Shown: positions 1 through 11,645, counted from the first letter of the stretch. The stretch: DNA of 64,000 nucleotides from Septoria linicola (GCA_024114885.1 CP099419.1:124001-188000); one strand, 5' to 3'. Notes: generated by a model not told the origin, from the sequence alone. Numbers and translations are program-made.

Positions 1-1627
1 AACTATATTATATCTCGCGTAAGGTTTATACTAGCCTTTAGATACTAATTCTCTAAGGAGAGAACATACTTAGTATAGTAGTAACCTCTATCTCTATATC
101 TTAGTAGGTAGCCTATTATTAAATTATTAGCTAAGTTCTATACTAGCTATATAGATATCTATAGTTTAGCGAGTAAGAGCTTCCTATAACTCGTCGTTAT
201 CTATATAGATAGAAGCCTATAGTCCTTTAAGCGATAGCTTAATACCTCTAAGTATAATATACTTAGTAAGTATAATAGGAAATAGGGTCTATAGTAAACG
301 ACGTAGTAGCTTTATCTCTAGCTTCTAAGCTTTTAGAGTAGTATCGTCCTCTATATATGCCTTAGACCTTACCTAGTTATCTAGCCTCTACTTCTTAGAG
401 GCTTTCTTTACCTTACGAATAGGAGGCGTAACTAGAGTAGGTTCTTCGTCTTCTATATCCTCGTTAATATAGTTAATAGTACTATCTTCTAATATCTACG
501 ACCTTATAGTATCTCGCTACTACTAATCCTCTTTATTTACTCTATCGACTAAGTCGTTATATATATCCTTAAGCCTTTCCTTACGAATACTATACCTAGT
601 CGGCCTATAGGTATATATAGTATTACGCTAAGCTTAAATTCTTCCTTTAAGTATCTTCTTTTAAGACTTCTAAATTATAGATACTAGCGCTCGCTTCTCG
701 GCCTCCTTAGCCTTACTCTTACTAATCTACGCTACGTTAGTATAGATAGGCGCGTCCTTATCTTCTAAATCCTTAACCCTAGTATGTCTCCTATTAAGAT
801 CCTATTCTATAAAATATACTTTAGGCCTAGAAATACTAATAATCTACGTAGATTACGTATAGTTAACCTATACGACCTTCGGCGCGCCTATCTAGGTAGT
901 TAGGCCTCTAGGGCTAGACGGCTTTAATAGTACTATAGGCGTATTCTAGTAATCTAAGTTACTACGAGGCGTCTAATTAGAGCTTCTTTTAATAGAACCT
1001 AGAACTACTTACGTTATATCGTAGTTAGTCTACTATTAACGCTACTTATTACTTACTAGGTAGTCTAGGTACTCTATAGCCTAGCCTCCTATTCTATAAA
1101 GACGTAATACCTAGTTAATATAGAAGATCTAAGGCGTTATCCTATCCTATTTTAGATACTAGATTATAATATACTTACTAGTTATACTCTTAACTATTAA
1201 CCTCTTATTAATATTATAGGTTAACTATCCTTACGTAATTATATACTCGATTAACGAGTAGAAGTTAGCTATATAGTCAAATCTATAGTAGATATAGTAG
1301 CGGCCTTTTATATACTCTACGACCTATAGCGAAATATACCCTAAGTACGCTCTAATCGTTATAGCCTACTATTACTATTAGTTACTATTATCTTAGATAG
1401 TAGGCGACATATATTACCTAGTAGGTTAGATAGGCGTAGAGGCTAAGCTATACTCGCTCTTCTACTTTAGAAGTATTAGATTATTAATAGTTAACTTATT
1501 AAAGTTATAGACTAGGTCGCTATTAGTCTATATTAGTCTAACTATAACTTCTATAGCTTCTATAGGTCGGCCTTCTATAATAGACTTCTATAAAGACTTA
1601 AGTTAACTATAGTTATAGGCTTACTCT

Positions 1628-2178
1628 ATCTAGAAACTATCTTCTTCTTTAATAAGATCTTTAGCTAACTTAAAGATCTTCTTAAATAGTTTATAGGTCT
1701 CTAGCTTATATAGATAGATTCTATACTTAGTATAGAGTTTCTTAGATATCGCTACTAGTACTCTATTTAGTAAGAGCCTTAATCTCTTACGCTTACTTAT
1801 ATCTTCTAGGTTAATAGAGTCTAAAGTAAGATAGAACTAGTAAAGGAACTCTTTTAAGTTATTACCTTCTACCTTCCTCTTTTAGTAGAGCTACTCTAGG
1901 TACTCTCTAGATCGAATAAGGTAGTAGGTATTACTCTTAATAAAGTAATTAAGAAAGGTAGTCTCGAATATCTCTTATAACTTATATTCTAAACGCTAAA
2001 TCTCTAGGCGTAGTATAATATAGTAGTTAATAATAAGGCGCTTAATAGTGTCCTTATATAAAGGTTCCTAGAGACTATAGTACTTACTTATTAACTTAAA
2101 CTATTCTAGGAACTTAGTAGTATTTTCTCTAGTAAAATAGTAGTTTTAATTAGTGCCTAGTATAGGCGGCTTTAGCTT
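1628..2178 (-). pseudogene. Gag-like retroelement relic (RIP-killed)
   Basis: Reading the minus strand in one frame for about 550 bases gives a Lys/Leu/Tyr-rich protein with blocks such as FTRENTTKFLE, KDTIKRLI, RSREYLE and LKEFLYQFYLTLDSIN. This pattern resembles the capsid (gag) part of fungal LTR retrotransposons. About eight stops interrupt it. They are TAG or TAA at positions where CAG, CAA or TGG would be expected, so each is explained by one CpA-to-TpA change. No frameshift is needed over this stretch. Open-frame-like sequence continues upstream on the same strand to about 2,950, but I do not recognise that part. The gag assignment is an inference from pattern, not from a search. Confidence 0.5.
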
Positions 2179-3484
2179 ATTCGCTTTAAGGACTTACTAT
2201 AAGAGAGAAGCGAACTCTAGCTAGGTACCTATTATTAGTTACTAAATAGGTCCTAACTAAGCTAGCTATCCTCGAGTATTAATATAGCCTTCTACTAGAA
2301 CGTTATCTATAGACTAGCTCTTTACCTTAGTATTATTAGAGATCTAGCTATTCGTAGAAGAAGATATAATAGGCTAATTACTTTAGAAGTAGTAGCTTAT
2401 AGTAAGTTAGGTAAGGTAGTAATAGTCGTATTCGTCTACCTCTTCTATAAGCGTAAAAACAAGTTACTCTTTTAGTCTACGAGTTAAAGAGATCTAAGGA
2501 CTCGATATATAGCGCTCTAGCGCGCTTAATTCCTTATTAGGCCTCTAGGAGCTAGACTATCTATACTAGAGGCGTACGTTAGGTAATTTTAACTAAGCTA
2601 GTAACTTTAATCTTTTCTCTAACTTTCTTAATATCCTCTATCCTAATATAGATATTAAGAATAAACCTTTTATAGCTTCTAGGAAATAGCTACCTCGTAG
2701 GTAATCTATAGTAGCTCCTTCCTAGTTAACTAATAATTCTAATTTCCTTAGGTAATTTAGAGCCTAGCGCTCCTCTTTAGCTAGTTTTTTAGTATTAAAC
2801 GTATACCTATATACGTTTATAGCCTATACTACGTAGAGTCGGTTATTACCTTCCTTACGCGCTAGTACTATAGTAGTTCCTAAGGCGTTTCTTTATTCTA
2901 TCTATAATCCTTATAGTACTATATCTTTCTATATAATAAGTTCTTATACTAAGGCTACGTTACCTTAGACGTATTACGCGCGATATAGCGCGACTTCTAG
3001 TTCCTTATAAGACGTATAGTAGCTCTACCTTCGGCTCCTTATATAGTATATAAACCTATAACTAACCTAGAGGTAGTAGTATATAAGTCTATACGTAGGT
3101 CGTAGGGCCGGAGTTAGGCGATAGCCCTACGTAGTAGTTAGTAGTAGGTATAGTAGGTAGATTAGTAGCGCGCCTACGGCGCGTAGTCGCGGAGGTATAC
3201 GTTAGTAGCTATAGTAGGCTATATAGGCTATAAGCCTATTAGAATCGCGTAGTAGTAGCGCTAGTAGAGGATAGGTAGGAAGTAGAATAGGTTATTAAAT
3301 AATACTATATTATATAATCGCTAAGTAGTAACCTAAGTAGCCCTCTCTAACCTTAGTAGTAGTAGTATAAAGGATAATAGTCTATAACCTCTATAGTAAG
3401 CTCGAAAATCGCTCTTATATATATAGGTAGTAGTAGCTACTATAGGCCTACCTACTAGGTATAGGGACGCCTACTATGTTATAG

Positions 3485-3727
3485 TAGGTATAAGAGTAGC
3501 TATTATAGAATAAGACTTGTTTAGATAGTAATAGTCTTATAATATATAGGTTAAATAGTAGTAATAAGCTTAAACTAGTAGCTCTAGGACTAAGAGCTTT
3601 ATACTAGGACTATAGGATATTAAATTAATTAAGTAGAGTAAATATTCCTATCTTAGAAACGCGCTACTATCTTACTTTTATACTAAAGCTACTAAGTATA
3701 GTATATAGGTAGGCCTTTACCTTACTA
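3485..3727 (+). repeat. Candidate 5' LTR (RIPed)
   Basis: About 240 bases here recur as a direct repeat at 7,332-7,577 with only scattered differences. The clearest matching blocks are 3,491-3,731 and 7,342-7,581. The repeat starts TA and ends TA, which would be TG and CA before RIP. A primer-binding-site-like motif follows immediately at 3,729, which supports reading it as a left LTR in plus orientation. No clear 5-bp target duplication was found. Confidence 0.5.
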
Positions 3728-3728
3728 G

Positions 3729-3739
3729 TAGTATTAGAG
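3729..3739 (+). other. RIP-altered tRNA-iMet primer-binding site
   Basis: The sequence TAGTATTAGAG differs from the common LTR-element primer-binding site TGGTATCAGAG at two places. Both differences (TGG to TAG and TCA to TTA) are exactly the CpA-to-TpA changes made by RIP. It lies directly after the candidate left LTR, where such a site belongs. Confidence 0.5.
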
Positions 3740-3895
3740 GCTAATTAAAGTATATAGAGTAGCTACTTATAATACTAAGAAGAATATAGAATACTCTACT
3801 AGCTAGTAGGAGTTTTAATTACTAGCTAGCTAAGTATTCTACTTCTCCTAATCTACTAGAGAGTATCTTCTTAATAAAGGCTCTTACGAGTTAGA

Positions 3896-4056
3896 GCTCC
3901 TTTATTATAGCTAGGCTATTTATTATAGCTAGGCTCTTTATTATAGCTAGCTCCTTTATTATAACTAAGCGCTTTATTATAGCTAGGCTATTTATTATAG
4001 CTAGGCTCTTTATTATAGCTAGACTCTTTATTATACCTAGACTCTTTATTATACTT
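3896..4056. repeat. 18-19 bp tandem array
   Basis: About nine imperfect head-to-tail copies of a unit like CTTTATTATAGCTAGGCT follow one another with small variations (AGCTAG, AACTAAG, ACCTAG, ACTTAG). The array lies just inside the candidate left LTR. It is inside the RIP zone, so the ancestral unit probably held CA and TG steps. No function is evident. Confidence 0.8.
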
Positions 4057-4400
4057 AGACCTAATTACGACGCTAAAAGCTACCGACTACGCGACGTAGT
4101 TATATAATATTACTATATCGTAGAGACGAATAGAAGAGTATATTTAAGAGCTCTATATATATAGAGTATAGAGATATATATTTCTTAATAAGAAGTATCT
4201 AGTATACGACGTTACTATATTATTCTAGAGCGTAATCGACCTTTTATTATACTTAGACCTAATTACGACGCTAAAAGCTACTAGCTACGCGACGTAGTTA
4301 TATAATAATACTATGTCGTAGAGATAAATAGAAGAGTATATTTAAGAGCTCTATATATATAGAGTATAGAGATATATATTTCTTAATAAGAAGTATCTAG
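4046..4400. repeat. 157-bp direct duplication
   Basis: Bases 4,046-4,202 are repeated at 4,244-4,400, offset by 198 bases, with few differences. Both copies begin TTATTATACTTAGACC and end AGAAGTATCTAG. They overlap the end of the 18-mer array. They could be old solo LTR fragments or an internal tandem duplication. The differences are mostly C/T or A/G, as RIP would leave. Confidence 0.75.
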
Positions 4401-5792
4401 GAATATCTAAGCCTAAATCTAAAGATATCCTCTAGAGTAGAATAGACTTATCTCTATAGAATATATAAATATAAAAGAGATAGTAGTAGATAGTCTTACT
4501 AAGCTAAAGAATAGACTATAGTTTAAGAATTTTATAAAGTAGCTCTATCTTATATAAGAGATATATAAAAGATAACTCTAAGCCTTAGAGTTAGACTAAG
4601 AGGAGTTTAAAAGAATAATTTTAGTTACTTAACTTCTTCTTAATTAGATTTTATAAAGTCCTAAATACTCTTACTAATATTAGGCCTATTACTAACTATA
4701 ATATTACTATATAGTACCTAGCTAAACTAGATACTCTCTAAGGCTAAGTACTAGTTAATATTAAAGATCTCCTCTATAGTAGCTATTATCTCTAGTACTA
4801 GTATATAGTTACTCTACTCTCTAGCTTAATATAAGATCTCTATAGCTAAGAATAGTATACTCTAAAGGCCTATAGAGAACTAAGAAGCTATATAGAATAT
4901 AACTAAGTATAGGACTAGACTATAAGGTATCTAGAGAGCTATTAGAATTAGCTATAAGAAAGGATAGGAGTAACTTACTAGATAGTCTATATTCTAAATA
5001 ATCTACTTCTATATAAGAGAGAAAGAAGATCTTATAGAAGATATTTCTTTTACTTTTTTATAGGAGATAGTAGTATAGGAAGTTCTATTAGATAGATAGT
5101 TAGTACTATCTAGTTATTAGTCTAAAAAGTAAGTACTTAATAACTAATTAAGATTAGGACTAGTATTTAAGTACTATAGATAATCTACTAAAAGACCTAG
5201 CTATATAGTATAAGTAGAAGTATTAAGAATATATCCTAGATAGTTAGTCTAGATATAGGTATTTAAGTATAGTTCTAGATACCTAAGATATCTATCTAAG
5301 GCTTAGTAAGAGGTATATCTTACTTCTCTTTCTTCTCTTCTTAGATAACTAACTTAATTAACTTTATATTTAGTTCCTAGTATATTACTACTATACTATA
5401 TATATAAGTTAGTTTAAGATTAATCCTCTATTCTTCTTTACTACGCTATACCCTTCTTAATATTATATAGTATCTAAGACGCTCTCTACTTTTAATAATA
5501 CTAGTAGTAATATTATCGATACTTACTAGTTTATAGCCTTTATAGACTACTATTTCTCTAGTATTAAACTTAGAGTTTAGTCTTAGAGTAGACTTCTTTA
5601 CTACTTTATATAGCTATTATACGTCTCTACTACCTTCGTTATATACTTCTATTTTAAAGTCCTTATTACTATTAATCTAATACTAGGCTATCTTTAAGAG
5701 TTTACTATAATCTAAGTTATTATTATTAAGGTCTAACCTAAGATAGGCCTAGAGTCTCTTACTAAAGCGAAATAGAAGGCCTTATATAAATA

Positions 5793-6170
5793 GAAGAGTA
5801 TAAGAGCGCTCGTCTATATACGAAGTAGGTATAGTATTAGAGTAGAGTATAAACTACCTTAAGTACTCTAAAAGATTATTATCCTTACTATAGTCGACCT
5901 TATAAAGGTTTTCTATATAGTAGCGGTTTCTAAGTATATATATATATTATTATATTTTTAGTATTCTTTAATAATTAACTTCTTAAACTTAGTATAGTTT
6001 CGATTATAGAAACTATTAAGGCGCTAGTATCGTCTACGTTAGATAACTATAACTTAAGTAAGTAACTTCTTATAAAGCTATTTATTATTATTAATTAGTA
6101 GAATAGCGTAGTTTCTATATATAGCTTTAAAACGCTTAATATACTTAGTTACGTTCTCTTTACTAAAGAA
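5793..6170 (-). pseudogene. Second gag-like relic, minus strand
   Basis: One minus-strand frame reads FFSKENVTKYIKRFKAIYRN at its start, then a Lys-rich block with KFKKLIIKEY, broken by TAG and TAA codons. The pattern resembles the N-terminal gag region of fungal Gypsy-type elements. The element between the two LTR-like repeats appears plus-strand by its primer-binding site, so this relic points the other way. It is probably a nested or older insertion. The assignment rests on pattern alone. Confidence 0.35.
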
Positions 6171-7331
6171 GAGATTCTAGTCTAAGCTAGGTATTAGCGG
6201 AATCTAAGCGATAATTACTTACTAGCTTTAGGTTATATAGATAGTCTCTATAAGTAGCTAGAACTACGCTATAGATAATCTATCTCTTAAGTCTAGTTCT
6301 TAAATAGTATTAGCGTTAGAGTTAAGGTTACTACCTACTTAGTCCTTAGCTTCTATAGATATATTATTATCTAGTAGAAATAATAAAGTAAAAGTAGATA
6401 GTAGCTTTACTAGTAATCTTCGAATTTACTTATTAAGTTAATTAGATAAGCTACTATCTAGTATTATAGGCTAGCTAGTAGATACTAATTTACTTATAGA
6501 GCTCGTTCGAAGATATTCTAAGAGTATATTATACTCTTCTTAATTAGGTTTTTAAAATAAAATATAGTTATTATTTAAAACGATAACTAAAATATAAGAG
6601 TCTAAATTTTATTAGCTATTAGAAAGTAAACGTTAAACTTTTTATAATACTAGAGCTATATTAATTATACCTAATAAGTAAAGGTATATCGTATTATATA
6701 GTTCGACTATTTATAGCGAGGCGCGTCTATCTTACTTACTTAGATAGTCTATTATATAACTATAGTAGTATAATATTACGTTAGCCTATACTATATACTA
6801 GGTCTAGAGCCTTAGACGTAATTAGTACCTTTAGCTAAACGATTAGCGTCTAACGCTATACTAGGGCTTATTCTAAGCGTTCTATATACTAGAGAATACG
6901 AGATTACCTAGATAGGTCTAGTCTATTCTATAGCCTCTACGCTATCTAAACAAGAGCGTTTATATACTAAACTAGAGTCTAATCGAAGACTATTATAGGT
7001 ATAGAGACTCTAAGTAAATCTCTAATATAGTAAGTCGCTTTATTATCTATATAATAATTACTAAATAGATCTATACTAAGAGATACTAGAGGTTTATAAC
7101 TTTTCTAAGTTAGAGCGATATCTATATTCTAGAAGCTTCTACGTTATTATAGCTCTTTAAGTCGCCTCTTATATAGGCTTCTTTAGGCCTTTTATTAATA
7201 TTTATAGTATATTAGTTCTCGCTTTAAGGCTATCTTCTACTCTCTACTCTTCTAGTCCTAGTATAAGAGAGAAGAGATAGCTCTATCTTTAGCTCTATTA
7301 ATAGATAATAACTACTTTAATACTAACCTCC

Positions 7332-7577
7332 TAGGTAGATATAAGAGTAGCTATTATAGAATAAGACCTATTTAGAGAGTAATAGTCTTATAATATATAG
7401 GTTAAATAGTAGTAATAAGCTTAAACTAGTAGCTCTAGAGCTAAGAGTATATACTAGGACTATAGGATATTAAATTAATCGAGTAGAGTAAATATTTCTA
7501 TCTTAGAAACTAGCTACTATCTTACTTTTATACTAAAGTTACTAAGTATAATATATAGATAGGTCTTTACCTTACTA
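7332..7577 (+). repeat. Candidate 3' LTR (RIPed)
   Basis: This is the right-hand partner of the repeat at 3,485-3,727, in the same orientation and about 3.85 kb away. Shared blocks include TAAGAGTAGCTATTATAG and TATCTTAGAAAC. No polypurine tract is recognisable before it, and the flank after it does not match the left flank as a target duplication. RIP or nested insertion may have erased those marks. Confidence 0.45.
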
Positions 7578-7587
7578 GTAGCTAGAG

Positions 7588-7775
7588 CGTATAGTAGTAT
7601 AGAATAAGAATATATAGTATAAAAGAAGGACGTATAGTACGAAGTAGGAGCGTATTATACGAACTAAGAGTATATAGTATAGAGTAAAGATATATAGTAT
7701 AAAGTAAAGACGCGTAGTATAAAGTAGAAAAGAGCGTATAGTATAAAGCGAGAGCGCGTAGTACGAAGTAAGATA
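7588..7775. repeat. GCGTATAGTATAAAG-type minisatellite
   Basis: Roughly nine imperfect copies of a 15-25 base unit close to GCGTATAGTATAAAGTAAGA run to the edge of the RIP zone. The unit length varies, so it looks like a decayed minisatellite. Confidence 0.6.
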
Positions 7776-7840
7776 TACTCTAAGGATATAGTATTAGGCG
7801 TTAAGGGTAGTAGAGGAGAGGTAGAATAGAAAAGATAGAG

Positions 7841-8479
7841 TAGAATGCTCGATTAGGAAGTGCTTTAGTTAGGCGATCTCCGAGACTATTGCACCTCGAG
7901 GAAGAGCTTAGGGGCATAGTGGCCAGAATAGTGTTGATCAAGTGAAGGCGGTCGCCAATATGGCTTGATTTCTCGATCCAACCGGAGTGGAAGTGTCCCA
8001 TGGGAGAGCGAGGTGGAATGTCGCAATGTTGAAGAGTTTCTAGTCTGCTCGACATGGAGCGACGCCAGGCGCGATGCGCACCGTTCTTTGGTTGCAGGCC
8101 GTCCGGATTCAAGATAAGTGGTTGGCTGTTCTTCACATCCTTGGGACTGATCAAAAGCTGTAAGTGATTTGAATAATCGATCGATGCTAGAAAGCATGTG
8201 TTCCTGGTCAGAGTCTGGGACGCGGTCAAAGTCGAAGTTTCCGCGGCGTAATAAGGCTCTCGTGTCTTTTCTCAGCTACGAAGCACACTCGACTTCTCCA
8301 CAGGCTTCCTGTCCCTACTTTCTCGGGACACGCGCTATCGCTTGCCATGCACAGGACTTCCCGACCAGCCCAGCCTAGCCTTCGTGCTCTGCCTCGCGCC
8401 CGACATCTGGCGCGTTCTACACCAATAAGCGGTGTCGCTCGATTAACACGTTTTCCCTCCTTGGTTTCCTGGATACGCC
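7841..8479. other. Intergenic, normal composition
   Basis: Composition changes abruptly from the RIP zone to normal GC. Minus-strand open frames here (about 7,801-8,229) lack an ATG start and run into the RIP block. They might be the stump of a gene eaten by the repeat block, but nothing in them is recognisable. Confidence 0.4.
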
Positions 8480-9076
8480 TCAATCATCGTCGTGAATCGT
8501 GATGCCAGTTTCCTCTTGCACAGCTTCAGCCTCGTCTTGCTGCCCATCTTCCTCCCTCTCACCACTTCCCACCTTCTGCAGCGCCAGTCTCTTCTTCACC
8601 CCACTCTGCTCCACTCCCTCGATTCCCTCCTCGCCACCACCACCCTTTCCCTTCTTGCCCTTCCTCGCCTTGTTCTTCTCCCTCTTTGCGCGATTCTTCT
8701 CCAGCTTCTCCCGGTCTTCCTGCTCCCTCTTCTCCTTCTTCTCGCGAAACTCTCTCTCTGCCTCTTCCTCCTTCGTCTCCTCATCCATCAGTCTCTGCCG
8801 CTCATACTCTCGCCGCCGACTCGCCTTGTAGACGTGAAACTCGCCTGATCCTGCACCAGCTGAAGAACCTTGCACATTTGCGACGATTTCTGGTGGAGCA
8901 GCGAGACTCTTTGCTTTGCCGGATGCGGTCAAAGAGATGTCGCGATCGGGATTGGCGAAGAGAGCTTCGACCTGTTGTGACTGTGCAGATGAAGGCCCCA
9001 GAGCGCGTTTCTTGGTGGGTCGATTGGAGCGCGAGGACATGGACGTTGGGATGGACTCTGGCACGTTTTCCGACAT
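8480..9076 (-). CDS. PRKRIP1-family (DUF1168) nuclear protein
   Basis: This 198-residue uninterrupted frame carries the core of the DUF1168/PRKR-interacting protein 1 family: EFHVYKASRRREYERQRLMD near residues 78-97. A long Lys/Glu/Arg-rich coiled-coil tail (about 98-145) follows, with a basic KARKGKKGKGGGG stretch. In animals PRKRIP1 is a nuclear, double-stranded-RNA-binding protein found in catalytic-stage spliceosomes. A similar splicing role is inferred here. The ATG at 9,076 has no in-frame competitor upstream, and the length fits the family. The C-terminus is acidic (ends HDDD). It is divergently transcribed from the histidine phosphatase, with about 230 bases between the two start codons that probably hold both promoters. 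Confidence 0.8.
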   Translation of the reverse strand: MSENVPESIPTSMSSRSNRPTKKRALGPSSAQSQQVEALFANPDRDISLTASGKAKSLAAPPEIVANVQGSSAGAGSGEFHVYKASRRREYERQRLMDEETKEEEAEREFREKKEKREQEDREKLEKNRAKREKNKARKGKKGKGGGGEEGIEGVEQSGVKKRLALQKVGSGEREEDGQQDEAEAVQEETGITIHDDD

Positions 9077-9306
9077 CTTTGGCGGTGTAAAAGGTGTCGC
9101 GTAGCAAGAACAATTAGTTTGTCAAAGCATTAATGTCCCACTAGCTGACATAGCTAGCCGGAAGCAGCTAACGCCGACCATAAGTCCGGTGTGACGAAAA
9201 GTGCACATCGCGGTCGTTGTGGAGCGCGTAGAGTAACTAGAGTGGACCAAGATGTACATCCACTTGCCACATCTGTATATTCTGTGTATATAGGAAGACG
9301 GTCAAG

Positions 9307-10724
9307 ATGGTCAAACCACGCCTCATCATCCTCATCCGCCATGCGCAGAGTGAAGGCAACAAGAATCGTGACATTCACCAAATGATACCCGATCATCGTG
9401 TCAAGCTCACCGATGAAGGACACCAACAAGTGCGGCGATACCATCATGTCCAGCTTCTGACTCGCCATCCTGACTAACAACACAGGCAGAAGAAGCTGGT
9501 CGTCGATTGCGACAGCTGCTGAAACCCGACGATACTCTCCAAATCTATACTTCTCCGTACCGCCGCACGCGAGAGACCACAGAAGGCATCCTCAAAACAC
9601 TCACCGCACGAGACGATCCTGATGATCCTACCGCAGCGCCTTCGCCCTTCAGTCGAAACAAGATCAAGGTATATGAAGAGCCACGGATCCGTGAGCAGGA
9701 CTTTGGCAACTTCCAGCCATGTTCTGCCGAAATGGAGCGCATGTGGCAAGAACGAGCCGACTATGGCCACTTCTTCTACCGCATTCCCGATGGTGAGAGT
9801 GCTGCAGATGCCTATGATCGTATCTCCGGCTTCAATGAGAGTCTCTGGAGGCAATTTGGGGAAGACGAATTCCCCAGTGTCTGCGTGCTGGTTACCCACG
9901 GGTTGATGACAAGAGTCTTTCTCATGAAGTGGTATCACTGGAGCGTTGAGTACTTTGAAGATCTGCGCAACGTCAACCACTGCGAATTCGTGCTCATGAA
10001 CAAGGACGAGCGTGGGAAGTACGTGCTGGAGAACAAGATGCGGACGTGGTCGGAGCTCAAGAGACAGAAGCGGGAAGCAGAGGCCAAAGCAGTCGATCCG
10101 CAGCGGAGGAACACCCTCTCCCACTTCTTGACGCAGAAGCAAGAAAGTCCCAGGATACCACCTCGGAAATGGGGAGGCTGCAAGGACGGCTGCAATCATG
10201 AAAATGAAAAGTTCCCGAGAAGAGCCGGCCTGCATCAGCAGAGGAAGCAGACAAAGGAGCTGACTCTGCCGTCACCACTCGAAGCACCAAAAGATGAGAC
10301 AGAAGACACGCCAATCGCGCATGTGGAGCCTGGCACGATTGCGGAGAACATCAGTCCCACTACGACAGCCGCGCAGAGTACTCCTCCTCCACAAGTGAAG
10401 TCTGCCCTTCCCGACTATCTCCAGCACGGCCGTGACGGAGGTGGTCTATCAGGCGCAAACACGCCACAGGAACTGAGCGAAGATGAAAGCTCGAATGAGT
10501 ACTTTGACAAAGCAAAGAAAAAGAGTCTTGCAGGCGTCATGAGGCGGAAACCCCAGCGGCAGGCGACACCCGACGACATCGAGAGATGGGCAAAGGAAAG
10601 CGGCATGAACAACCACAAGCGAGCTGATCCTCTTGGTGACGAGGCTGATGAAGAGTCAGAAGAGAGTGGAGATGTCGAGCGCGCTGAGATGGCTGACAAG
10701 AGCTTACGAGGGAGTGTCTATTGA
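9307..10724 (+). CDS. Histidine phosphatase (phosphoglycerate mutase-like)
   Basis: Two exons, 9,307-9,429 and 9,486-10,724, encode 453 residues. The 56-bp intron (GTGCGG...ACACAG) has a perfect TGACTAAC branch site. Skipping it joins the first exon to the long second frame in phase. The first exon supplies the catalytic RHA motif (R11, H12), which would be missing if the second open frame were called alone. Further marks are TSPYRRTRETTEGIL, EPRIREQDFGNFQ and a second His in VTHGLMTR (about H179). This arrangement matches the broad-range acid phosphatase/Det1-like branch of the superfamily, not true glycolytic mutase. The C-terminal half (about 250-453) is charged, low in complexity and probably disordered. 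The physiological substrate cannot be read from sequence. Confidence 0.85.
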
Positions 10725-11645
10725 AGTACGAGTTGTGATAATGATTGTGATGATACTGACGCGGAACGCGTTCAACACTGACGATAGAGATGCCAGAAAA
10801 TGATCAATATACAGCAAATTATTCGTGCTTGATAGCATCGACAGCATGGATGCACGGCCAAGCACTCCGCTACATATCCTATCGGATCTGAAAGGTCTTC
10901 GAAGAAACACAGCTGCCCATCAAGACCTCCACGAACGCTGTCGACATTCCTTGTGACTCTAGAGGCTTGAGACGTTGGAGTTTCAAGCATCAAGACCATG
11001 CTCTTCCGCAAGACTAGTAGCCCATCATCTCAAAGGTCCTTTCACTGCCCACTCAAGAGACAGGTCGTGTTTTTCATGCTGTTCATCATGGTCGATACTC
11101 CTCAACCTTGTCTCATACGCAGTCCATTGCAAAGAGTCTTGTATCCCCGCAGCATGCTTCAATCTTTAACCTTGCTTCGCGAATTCTTCGCGGCCCACCC
11201 GGCCTCTGCAATTTTTGAGCTCCAAGAGAAGCCCGCTGTCTACTCTCGGAACTTGCGAAGACAATGCAGTGACATCTCTCGGCATTTCGGACCGAAGCAG
11301 TCCGACAAGCTTCCGAAACACTTCACACGGCTCGTGCCCACCGGGACTTCCATGTTTCCTGCTGCAGCATCGTGTACTTTCATCTCACACGACACGCGGG
11401 AAAATGTCGATCCTCCGCACGAGAGGTGCAGTAGTGAATGCACCACTAATCCCGTATTGCTATGCTGACGTCTTGCGCCACACCCCAAACCTCCTCTACC
11501 ATCTCGTATTCTATTCTGAGCGGGATGTGGAGTTTCCCATACTGATCCTAGCGCTAAGACATCGAGATATAGCCGTCGTACAAGAGAGACGTCCTGTTAA
11601 TACAATTTGAGCTGTATCGCAGTCTTCTCGCAATTTACAGACACG
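10725..11645. other. Intergenic region, no supported gene
   Basis: About 0.9 kb separates two plus-strand genes. Several short overlapping open frames exist (10,975-11,610), but none shows a domain, a splice pattern or a coding-like composition. It probably holds the 3' UTR of the phosphatase and the promoter of the GH43 gene. Confidence 0.4.

Larger units (their letters stand above)
1..7840. mobile_element. RIP-degraded retroelement nest
   Basis: This AT-rich block is built almost wholly from TA-rich words and has nearly no CA or TG dinucleotides, while CG survives. That is the signature of repeat-induced point mutation (CpA to TpA on both strands). No intact gene is present. Reading through stops, parts of the minus strand (about 1,628-2,178 and 5,793-6,170) give coherent gag-like proteins whose stops fall where Gln or Trp would be expected. 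Two LTR-like direct repeats, a primer-binding-site remnant and several tandem arrays lie inside. The right edge is sharp: by about 7,845 normal composition returns. The left edge is outside the window. It is probably several nested LTR retrotransposons; the exact families cannot be settled by eye. Confidence 0.85.

Noticed and set aside
3896..4056. Regular 18-mer array that could suggest a CRISPR
   Set aside because: Units are contiguous without spacers and the genome is eukaryotic.
1..7840. AT-rich block as centromere or telomere
   Set aside because: No TTAGGG-type repeats; composition is explained by RIP of retroelements. Centromere function cannot be judged from sequence.
7801..8229. Minus-strand frame of about 140 residues at the RIP boundary
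   Set aside because: Starts without ATG, has no domain and runs into mutated repeat sequence.
10975..11610. Cluster of frames between phosphatase and GH43
   Set aside because: Overlapping, no shared splice model, no domain.
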